Below are positions 38,537-48,478 of a DNA stretch of 64,000 nt, one piece after another. Position 1 is the stretch's first letter; each line of letters opens with the position of its first letter. A program made the translations under genes and the position numbers. The notes beneath the pieces were generated by a model that worked only from the letters and a program-made list of their open reading frames with translations, was not told the origin of the DNA and did no database searches. This DNA comes from Marchantia polymorpha subsp. ruderalis (lineage: Eukaryota; Streptophyta; Marchantiopsida; Marchantiales; Marchantiaceae), in contig AP031351.1 of the NCBI GenBank assembly GCA_037833965.1, positions 570,501 through 634,500 on the forward strand, given 5' to 3'.

Positions 38537-40520
38537 TGGAGTTGACAATTTGTAGAAACTCTTATGAGTTAGAGAATTTTAGGTTTGCATGTTCGAGCAA
38601 GCTACAGTTGGCATTGCAGGCTGGTTGAGATGGCTCTGATTGTCATGGATTATGTACCCATGGTGGAGTCGACAATTTGTAGAAACTATTATGCGTACGA
38701 GAGTTTTAGGTTTGCATGATCGGGCAAGCTAAAGGTGGCATTGCAGGCTGGTTGAGATGGCTCTGATTGCCATGGATTATGTGCACGTCGTTCCAAAGCT
38801 CTATCCAAAATCTAAGGATTTGCTCATCCTTCACTCAAAGTTCTTGAAGTTGTTCAAAGCTAAGCACACGGAGCTAAAAGAAATCACGGTCTCCGACATT
38901 CATTTCAGTCCGGTGTTATTGTTTGAATTTTTTGTTACCTCAAGTCAAGTATAATATACAAGGACAAGACTAGAAAGTTGAAGAAGAACAATTCTAGCTT
39001 CAACGATGTTGTGTATTTTCGAACGTACCGAGTAGAAGCATAGTTGACTATGGTGAGAGGAGATTCGGGCTCCTTCAGGTCTTCATTGCCACGAGCCAAA
39101 TTGTTTATTAGCAGTTAAAGGATCACAAGAGAGCCCTGCACTTCGTCCGCTCCTCGCTAGAGTACCGGCTACATGTTTCTTAGGTGCGCAATGACAACTA
39201 TGTGCAATGGCAAGAAAATTCTAACAAGCCAGCTAGTGGAAGAATTAACCACCACGGTCAAAACTTTAACTTCCGACTTGGCGGAAAATCAAACAACTTT
39301 TGTCGCGGTCTAACGGCAGACGGTTTTAACATAATTGGCTGGCGGGAAAATCCTAGCAGTCACCTCTACAAAATTCCACCTAGAAGAATGAGCATCCATT
39401 GTGTTCATTCACATTACTTTTACTTTTCTTGGAAAGTACAAACTTGTTGGTGAGATATTTATTTGATGGAACCCTATCTGAACCTAAATTGTTTGATGAT
39501 ACACATCAAGTTTCGATTTACCTTATGAAATCTCACCGACCTCATATCGTCATGAAGTTCTAAGGGTGTTTTTGTACACATATGATATGCGAGCTTTAGT
39601 GGAACTCTGCTATTGCAAATGGCTTCTAGCTCTGCCTTTTCTAAGATGATTGTTCACCTACAACACATCCAACTCTTTTCAACCTTAGAGAAAACATATC
39701 AATGCCCCTACTTGTGCATCAAGGACAACACTCACATTTCTAATGTACTTCGGTTGAATGTAACAATTGTAGAGAAGTTTGCAAAACAATAGGTACAAAT
39801 GAGTTGCAACGCTTAGGAATTTGAGATGCAGAGACCACTTGTTCATGGTTCAAAAAATCCTATCATGTATCCTGCTCTTAGCTGGCGGAAAATGATTTCC
39901 TCATTAAGCTAAGACTTCTACTTCGCTTCAGATTTAATTCTATTCTTTGATGCAGGTATGCTTCGACAATTGTAAAAATTTTATAGACTAGAAGTTGGCA
40001 AGTTCTCAATTGGTCAGTTGAGCACTGTGATGTGTTTGTATGAAATGGGTTCAGAATTGCTCTTGAAGTGCAATTCCGTGCTCGTCAAGGGAAAATTAAG
40101 CACTACGTTGAACAACTTCAAAATTTGTAAATGGAAGGAACCAGTTCTACATTTGTATGTTTTATTGAATGGCTGCAAGTTACTTTCCAAACGATGTGAC
40201 TCCAAATTGCTTCACATCATTTGATACTTTACATCACCATCATGTGTGCCAACTTATCCAAGACGCTCTATGTCTAATGCAGAATTGTTCGATCTCTGCT
40301 ATGGAGCTCCTCTAGACACATGTTGCGACAAAGCTCTACTAGACGTCCAACGTCAAGAGTCGCGATAATTGCGACAGAGTTCCATATCATGCATCGGCTG
40401 TTGATACTAGAACATGCGTGACATGTATGGTATGTGAAGTTCTATTGGGTAAAATAAACTTAGAGGTTCTAGTAAGCAATTTAGTTTTTGATGGAGTTTC
40501 ATTAAGTAAATAACTCGATT
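38537..40520 (+). repeat. Unclassified dispersed repeat, copy 1
   Basis: Shares ordered blocks with 41640-42720 (for example TTAACCACCA near 39243 and CTAACCACCA near 42446, and the pair GTCACCTCTACAAAATTCC / GTCATGTATGCAAAATCCC). Its right half aligns with 62825-63250. Units 38537-38664 and 38665-38792 inside it form a 128-bp tandem duplication. Frames are short and unlike any known transposase or polymerase. Bounds are approximate and the class unknown. Confidence 0.65.
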
Positions 40521-40649
40521 GTTGGTACAAAATTTCATTAAAAGTAATTGTTACAATCTTATTTGCTTATCATTATTCTGTACTATAGTAAGTATATGTT
40601 TGATCTAAAGAATAAGCATGTGCATGAGATTATTATTTTGTTAAGTGAA

Positions 40650-42920
40650 CTTATTTTTTCTTCATCATTGACCACTTAAACATCTACATGTGATGAAATA
40701 ATCTTTTTTGGTAAGAAAAAAATCTTGTTGATAAAAAATTTGATTGAGTTGAGAGTAGTAATTTCACGCTCATTTATAAAGTGTTGTCCAAAATATAATA
40801 AGTATAGGTTTAATCTTTGAAATAATACACACCTTCTAGTGAATCTCACAAGAAGTTGTTAGAAGAGATGTTTTGTGAAGTTGTTAATTATCAATATTTT
40901 CATTGCTTCAAGTAATTGGATCTGAAAGATACATAACTTTCTAGTGATAAGGGAGTAGGCTTTAACGGACCTAAAATGATGATGTAATTATCAATTGTAT
41001 CTTGCTTGAGTTTTGCGTTGGAGAACTTCAGTTGTAGCAATTTGTCTGTTAAAATTTTTTGATGTAAAAACGATATTTCAAAGCAAGAAGACTTCATGCA
41101 TAAACGCATCCGTATTCAACGCTATCTAAAAATTTGACACAACATAGATAAAAGTTCTCTCAGATACATATCAATATGAACAAGCTTATTTCCAATTGCA
41201 CAGTCTATCTATTTGTAAGTTTTTTAGATTTGAAAAATTGAATGTACTATTCAACATCTAAAAATATCATGAAAATTTGCTATGAGTATGATATCGTAGT
41301 AATGTTGCAAGCACAATTCACTAATTGTTGTTTGTGAAATTAGATGTAGAAATCAAATCAAATAAATTGAGATAGCAAATGTGTTTGTTAGATGAAGCAT
41401 GTTTGATGTTTAGATTAAAAATACTATCACATGCTTGTAAATGCTATTGACATGCAATGTATTTGCGTGACAGTAATATATCCAGTGTATATCATTCTCC
41501 TAATCATTCTTATTTTTCTCTTCATTATTGACATTTTCAACATGTAATTGTGATGGTGTCATCTTTCTTTGACAAACAAACCTTGTTAGTTAGAAAGTGT
41601 AGTAGTTCATTTGATATGTTTGACATTAAAAAAATTGAGCATCTTTCAATTGTCAACATTCATTTGACCATGTTTTGACAAGCTAAAGTTAACATTGCAG
41701 TTTGATCAAGATGACTTCGATTTGCACGGATTATGAATATATTTGGCCAAAGCTATATCCAATATCTAACGATTTGCTCATCGTCAATTCAAATTTCTGG
41801 AAAGTATCGTGATCTTCAATATTCATTTATATGCAATGTTTGTTGTATAATTTTGCCCTAAATTTCTCAACCAGAGTGACAATCTAACAACGGAGGTACA
41901 AGAGAAATGAAAAACCATATTTTCTGTTTTAGCAGTGTTGCGTTCTCTGAAGCATATCAAGAAGATCAGTAGTTGACTGTGATGGGGGCGAGTGAGGGCT
42001 GATTCAAATATTCAATGTGAGGAGTCATATTGCATTTTGATTGCTCAAGCATCATAAGATAGCTTGATTCACTATTTGCATATGACCATGATGCATGAAC
42101 TTTTCATCTAAAATGACAAATATGAGCAATGATAAGAAACCCTTAAGCGGCCAATGAAAAAAATTTATTGCGAGGAATCAATCTCTGCATACAAAGTCCT
42201 AACGGCTGACGCGGACCGCGGTGGAAAATCGGATGGGATCCATCTTGATCAACTTGCAATGCCAACTATATTGACGAAAGTGTACTTTGTCAACTCAAGA
42301 ATTAAAAAAAAACTGTACTCTTGGTTACTCTTGATCCACTATTTGCTAGAGTACTTGTTGCATAATCTTTTGGCCAACAATGAAAATTGAATGCAATGGC
42401 AAAAAAACTCAATTGGCCAACAAAATAAATCTATTGAAGTAAACTAACCACCAAGGCGTTTAGCGTTAACGGCCGTTATGGCTCTTGACGGATTCAACCA
42501 ATGCCATGGAGAAATCTTAACTGTCCGAAAGAAAACCCCTATCAACAAGTAGGATAAATTCTAGCCGTCATGTATGCAAAATCCCTCATAGAAGAAGAAT
42601 GTACATCCACGTGTGTATAGTTATCTACTTCTTCATGTTAGTTTTTTCTTCATCTTTGGCCATTTGAATCATGATGGGATGATCTTTCTTGATAAGGAAA
42701 AATCTTGTGAGTAAGAAATTCTATTGAATAATGTTGTTACGTGTTCAATTTTCTAGTAAGTACATGTTTGATATTTTGAAAAAGAACATCTTCTAATGGA
42801 TATCATTTTGTTATGTTGGCTTATTTTCTTATTCATCTTTGATCACTTCAATATGGTTACAATCTTGGAGCTTCCATTTACACACACAACTAATTTGGTG
42901 TATGCGTTTACGAGAATTGG
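40650..42920. repeat. Four scattered copies of a roughly 100-bp motif
   Basis: Blocks beginning CTTATTTTT or similar plus CTTCAT, then a TGATGG/TGATGA segment and AAAAATCTTGT, recur near 40650, 41510, 42640 and 42825 in the same orientation. They look like pieces of one larger repeat duplicated locally. Confidence 0.55.
41640..42720 (+). repeat. Unclassified dispersed repeat, copy 2
   Basis: Diverged direct copy of the element at 38537-40520, collinear over AAGCTAAAGTTAACATTGCAG, AATATCTAACGATTTGCTCA, AATGCAATGGCAAAAAAAC and CTAACCACCA. It is older or more decayed than the tandem duplication within copy 1. Confidence 0.6.
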
Positions 42921-45150
42921 TGTAATTAAACATGACTTGTTTTGTAAAATGGATTTTACAAAACAATTTTTATAAACAACTACAAGGAAAGCTCAGTAAA
43001 GTTATAAATTTTTTTTTGTGTGGACTAAGATTATCTATGAGACTAAAACCTAAAGCCATTATTGTTGCCAAATGCCTTTGTATCTAGTCCATACATAAGT
43101 ACTATCTAGAATTAGATAGTCACTTCAACTGTTTGTTTTGACGTCAAGAATATGTAAGATCTTACTCAAAAAATCTCTTCTGATAATGGAAAAATTTCAA
43201 TGACAATGTGAAGATGTCAATATTTTTCAAGATTTAATTGAAGTATAGTACTTGGATGTACATGATGTTTAGAATAAGACATTTTTTCAAAGTCAATCTT
43301 ATTTTGTTGATTAATCTGCATGGCTATTGAGAATATGATTATTTGTTAATTTGGAAATAATTTATGTTATTTTATGTAAAATATTGACTTATAAATCATA
43401 AATTACTGAAAATTACCTTTAGAGATATTCTGCTCTATACTATCTTGATTTTTTTATCAAAATTTACAGAATTTTGATAAAATTTTCAAAATTTGATTAT
43501 TGTGCAAAGCGCATTGACTACAATATCAACATAAAAATACAAATAAAGTTTGAAAATTTTTTTTAAAACTATGTGAGGAGTATTTTTTTTTGTTTGGTAA
43601 TAAAAGCTTGTGATGCTGAAAATTGTTGAGTGTAACTCCGGTTAAAAAGTAACCTTAGGTTTCAGCTATGTATAGCTAGGTTGGTCGCCGGTGTTGGATA
43701 TATAACCCAGGGTTTGTGTATTACCAGACATACCATCTCATACAATCTCACGATGATTTTCTCCGCGGACTTAGCCCTTAAGGGTGAAACACGTTATAGT
43801 TATACACTTTGTCTCTCTTGTGTTGATGGTTAGCTAGAATGTTTTGTCACTGATGATTCTCATGTTTTAAGTTTATAATTGGTATCATATAATTTATTGT
43901 GACAATAATATTTAAATCATGAATGTAGAACTTGACCAAAATATTGAGATGATACAAACAATGTCACGATGAATGTTGTTTGGATCATTCAACGTACATA
44001 AGACTTTATTTGATTATTAGACATCGAGCTTTCTCATAAGATTAAGTCAAAGGAGTAGTCATCACCTTTGGAGCACAACAAAAAATTTGCATTTTTAATA
44101 GCACAAAACTATGACTTGAACTCAGTTAGAGAACTAATTAATCTATCTAATAAACTAAAAGATAATTCTCTCATTTATTGTATTTCAATCATTTTAGAAC
44201 ATCGATCACCAATGGAGTAAAAGAAGTATCCCAATATTTGGATGCACTTTAAGTGACAAGGTGCTAATCTTATTTCTTGGATTGTGAATGTTACTGTCGC
44301 GGAACTTACGATGGTTACAAAGTCATGTACTTGCTTCATACATTCAGGTAAGTTCGTGGATATGTTAGCATATAACTGAAAGTTTTTTATGTTCTTATTA
44401 GTATAAATATAATAACATGCCAGAATGTACAATACTTTCACTTACTTCGTCAGATCTGATCAAGCATTTTTAGTTATATCAATATTGATATTTTACATGA
44501 GTGAGATTATTATTATATATTATCAATAGAATATTAGAAATTTTTTTCTGTTCATATAATATACATTCATTGTTCATGAAAATAATTAATAAAGCGAAAT
44601 ATGTCTCTTTTTAATATAATTCTTAGCATTATAAAATATATTGTATTGTCTATTTAACAAACACATTCTTTAATTTTATTCCTTATTCATGTTCGTGATG
44701 TTTTTTCTCATTCCACTATTGTGAACCGTTTATTTGATGAGTCACATGATGATTTGCAATGTGATGAATTACTCCAGGGGTATTGGTAACCACATGGCCC
44801 CCTCATTCTCTTAGCAGCATGCTTTGTTACGGACATCGAGAGGAAGAGAGATGGTGGCGTCGGCACCACATCTACATGCGTTTATTTCTTTAACTGTGAG
44901 AGTCTGTTTTAGCCTAATACCTCTCTTCAGATTCCGATGGCCATCGGACATCACGAGACTCCTTAACCACGCGAATTGCAATGTCATCACGGTCAAACCA
45001 TGCCAAGAGGAGCTGCGCTTAAGCTTGCTTCGCAGTCGCGACCAATTGCCGTGTACCACGGAATCAGTAATTCGAAGTAAGACTCACATCACCTCGAACT
45101 TGGCTGACCAGATCGGCGATTCTGCTCTAGGAATAATGTTCTTTTCAGAA
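42921..45150. other. AT-rich spacer upstream of the thioredoxin-like gene
   Basis: Apart from the LTR fossil, nothing coding is supported. From about 44780 the composition becomes balanced, marking the 5' flank of the next gene. Open frames there (plus 44824-45201, minus 44811-45059) overlap each other and match no family. Confidence 0.55.
43628..43900 (+). mobile_element. Probable solo LTR, Ty1/copia-like (fossil)
   Basis: Contains GGATATATAACCCAGG as a TATA-like element, then CTCCGCGGACTTAGCCC with AAGGGTGAAACACGTTA and TTTGTCTCTCTTGTG, the arrangement of plant copia LTR R/U5 regions. No gag-pol sequence is recognisable on either side, so it reads as a solo LTR. It appears old and broken; the ends are approximate. 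Confidence 0.5.
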
Positions 45151-45157
45151 ACAAAAA

Positions 45158-45215
45158 TGAAATCGCTTTCTATATTAGTTTTCTTTTTAAAACTAATATA
45201 GAAAGCGAAGTTTCA
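45158..45215. repeat. Perfect 20-bp inverted repeat, extendable to 25 bp
   Basis: The arm 45163-45182 pairs without mismatch with 45189-45208 around a 6-nt CTTTTT loop. After a 2-nt bulge, TGAAA at 45158-45162 pairs with TTTCA at 45211-45215. It lies about 240 bp upstream of the thioredoxin-like ATG, so it may be in its promoter or leader. Confidence 0.92.
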
Positions 45216-45453
45216 GACCGACTACGGAGAGTCGGACCATCGTGGTGATGATGCGTTTATTTCGGGTCGCCACTTCGGTACTACTGCACCAGAAAATCCA
45301 GCTGCGGCCCTGACGGTGGAAGTTGGCCGTCGCCGATGCCCCTGCTTCTGCTGCTGCTGGAACCCACGCTTTTGTTTATCCGAGCACAACCTTATACTAC
45401 ATTGTAGTTTCAAACTCATACGGGTGGAATTCGCTCCGATCAACGCCGCAGGC

Positions 45454-46958
45454 ATGGAGGACATGGGCGATCTTCCTGTCAATTTTCACGGCAACCTTGT
45501 GAGCGCAACCACAGATAAGGAGCTCAGCACTCTCATATCGCAAGCAAAATCTACAAAACGTCCTGTAAGCAATCCTTGTACCATCGCCCGCACTTTGTTG
45601 CCCTGTGTCAGAAAGCTGTGAGCTTATCATTTGAAAGATATGTGACTGATCTGTCGCGGGAGTTCCATTGCTGATTTTTTTCGCAAGTCGAATTCAACCG
45701 ATTACCGCCGATGGGGTTTTCTGAGTTGGGGGAACATGGTGGTAGTCCATTTTCTTCGAAAGGGCACCTTGACGCTCCACGTTAGACGTTGTCGATTTCC
45801 TTGCAGCTTCAGAGCTCTGATTTAACCTTCTCACCGAAGGCCGGACCTCAAACTTTCTCAGCACTGGGCCATGATATTGATCTTGCTATCTCTCACGAGT
45901 GTGATATCGAGTTGAGAATGTTGAGCACCATTCTTCTCTCCTTGTGGAATTGGAATGCTTGAGAACAGCATGGAATTATGAACTCCTTGTTTCAGATGTT
46001 CAAAATGGACAACCCGTGCCAAACCTTTCTCCGTTGACCATGGCCCTGCCAGTTCTGATATACTTCTAATACCGTAGAGCCTTTTTTCTTTTTTCTCTTA
46101 CTGTTTCATGGTCGGTCTGTGATTGCTATCATAAGTCGAAATGTATGCATTCCAACTGAGGTTGCCCAGTTTAAAAGCTTGGCATGTGAATTCTAATCAC
46201 ATGCTAATTTCCTGTACGATCCCAACTTCCAAATCTGACCTAATCAGACATTAAATCTCCGAACATCAGTCACTTAACATCCAAGGTCCCGCTGGATACA
46301 TTTCCTCAGATTGTCCATAGCATCCCATCTCATCTCGTCTCATCTTATACCTTACTGGTTGGTGAGGTAATGGCTATAATCCACATCGTGTACTCAGATG
46401 GAAAGGCATTTTATATGCCGCAAGTGCTGAAACGAACGAGCATGATGTTAATTGTTTGCTGGCTGCCAGGTGGTGGTCAATTATGGAGCTTCCTGGTATG
46501 ACTTTCCAGTACTATAGAAGACGCTTCAAGTGTCCTGGCAACATCAGCTGGTTTTATGATTCCAACCGGTTCATTGAAGAAGTAAATGTACTAGAAAGCA
46601 ACAGACTTCCTTCCATGCGTACTGATTAGCAATTGGGTAGGAGATGAAACTCAGTTCGGTACATCTTTCAGTGAGTACATCTTTTGATCAATGTTATCAG
46701 TCTGGCTGACATACAAGTTATCTTGCAATGTGCTGTAGGTGTCACGCTTGTCGACAGATGCTACCCACGTTTTGCAATTTGAGCAATGAGTATCCGAAAT
46801 CACTTTTTATCTATGCCGACATAGACAAGTGTGAGCAGGAAACTCAAGACGTTCGTTACACGCCAACCTTCCGCTTCTACAGAAATGGAGAGAAAGTCGA
46901 CGAGTTCTACGGTGCAGGGCCTCAAAGACTTCGTGACCGCCTTTGGTTGCAGTCATGA
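45454..46958 (+). CDS. Thioredoxin-like 3-3 protein, 3 exons, 118 aa
   Basis: Small single-domain thioredoxin-fold protein of the plant 'thioredoxin-like 3-3' group; its role is poorly known. Exons 45454-45564, 46470-46495 (only 26 nt) and 46739-46958, joined in phase. The protein begins MEDMGDLPVNFHGNLVSATT and continues STKRPVVVNYGASW, CHACRQMLPTFCNLSNEYPK, FIYADIDKC, the cis-Pro loop RYTPTFRFYRNGEKVDE and a C-terminal DRLWLQS, all matching the family. The redox site is W46-C47-H-A-C50 instead of the classical WCGPC. The Trp codon is split by intron 2, with TG in the microexon and G in exon 3. An in-frame upstream ATG at 45316 would add 46 Cys-rich residues, but family length favours 45454. 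No obvious transit peptide is seen. Confidence 0.93.
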
Positions 46959-48478
46959 AGAGGATCGCTCCAAGGCTCTGACGGCGTGTAAACCTTCTGT
47001 GTATCTCATCCCCTTGTATGTACAGAACTACACGGCGGTGCCGAATGCAGAAGGGCAGATATGTCCACAAGTTTGGCTACTGCCGCGTGTTTTATGGGGA
47101 ATCGGCCCAGCCTCTTCCAAGTCCAACGAGGTCCCATGCCCCAGCGAGGTGCAGAAGTTGATCAGTCTCTTTTGATGTGCAAAACTAGATTCAATTTAAT
47201 CTTGTGTCTGCCGTATAATTGCTACATCTACATCAAGGTCTCGATGAACTGTTCTTTAGTTCGGTTGGTAGAGGAAATATCCGTGTGGAGAACACGCAGA
47301 TGGATGGGTTTTTACGAGGTTCTTCTGCCCATTACCTACCACCTTGTGACATGTCTCCTCCAACGTATTAACGAAAGAATGAAACTTGCCTACGGCAATC
47401 GTGCATCGAAGCTAAGACCACAAGAACAAGGCTGATTGTAGCTTGTTACAGAAACACGCCCTGAAATATGTCACCAACCTTTTGGCCTGATGTCTGAGAC
47501 CTCGAGTAACAAAATGGGTCAATGTTTGGGGCAGCAGAGTGGAGCTGTGCAGATGATTTGTGTGGACCTTTAACATATGTGATTAATGTGAAAGACCAAA
47601 CCACGGCCAAGCATATGCGCCCTCATGTTCTTCGCGGCTCGTTGTTTCTTCACTACATAGATGACAACAGGAATGATTATTTGTTACATGCTCTCGAGTT
47701 GTTTACAGCACGATACTCTAGAATGGCATCCAATGCAAGCTTTCATACTCCCGAGTTGCTGCTAGACTAAACTAGCGATTGTTCGTCTGTAATACAATGC
47801 CTTCAAATTTCTCGTTTCTACTTACAACCAACAAAATTTCGTAATCCCTTCGTTTAAATAAAGTACAAGTGTCTCTACGACGTATATCGTACCAGCAATT
47901 TTGAAGGATGGTGATGAATATTTCCTTTAAGGCTCCTCAGCTGCTTTCATGGGGCCACTTCTCACATATTCCGATTGCAGGACTACCGAAAAGCCGAGTG
48001 CTTCATCTGATTAATGTGTCGTATCCACGACTTCTTATTGTTTGTGCGATTAGATTATTAATTACAGGGATTTTTCGAGACTCGAAAATCCCTTTCCATT
48101 GATTCTCGGACCTTAATGGGCAAAGTCGATCAATAAACTATTACCCCGAGCTCCAGAAAGACTGAGCTGTTCTGAAGAACATCAGGTTGGCGGTAAAATC
48201 CAAGTTGTGATCCTAGAACCAGACCATCGATTGAAAAAGCAACAAAGCTTATTCCGGCTTTTGAACATTCCGAACATACAGTTCTTCTTACTACGTACTA
48301 GAGATACTCCAGATTCAGGAAGTGAATGTCTCCAGTCTGCTGTAAGAAGACCTGGTCTCCACAGAAGACGAGCCTTGAGTAGGGTGCGGCTTGCGGACAA
48401 TGGTTTGAGAGGAGCTGAGAAGGTTCCAATTCAATACGCAGATGGAGTTCCTTCGGGCACTTGAAAGGGGATCATGTC
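46959..48478. other. Region between two convergent genes
   Basis: It should carry the 3' UTRs of the thioredoxin-like gene (+) and WDR60 (-). An AATAAA-type signal lies near 47857. Frames such as 47061-47435 and 47522-47770 (+) have no family resemblance and no splice support. Confidence 0.5.

Noticed and set aside
45316-45453. Upstream ATG extending the thioredoxin-like protein by 46 residues
   Set aside because: Cys-rich extension absent from family members as remembered; ATG 45454 gives the expected length.
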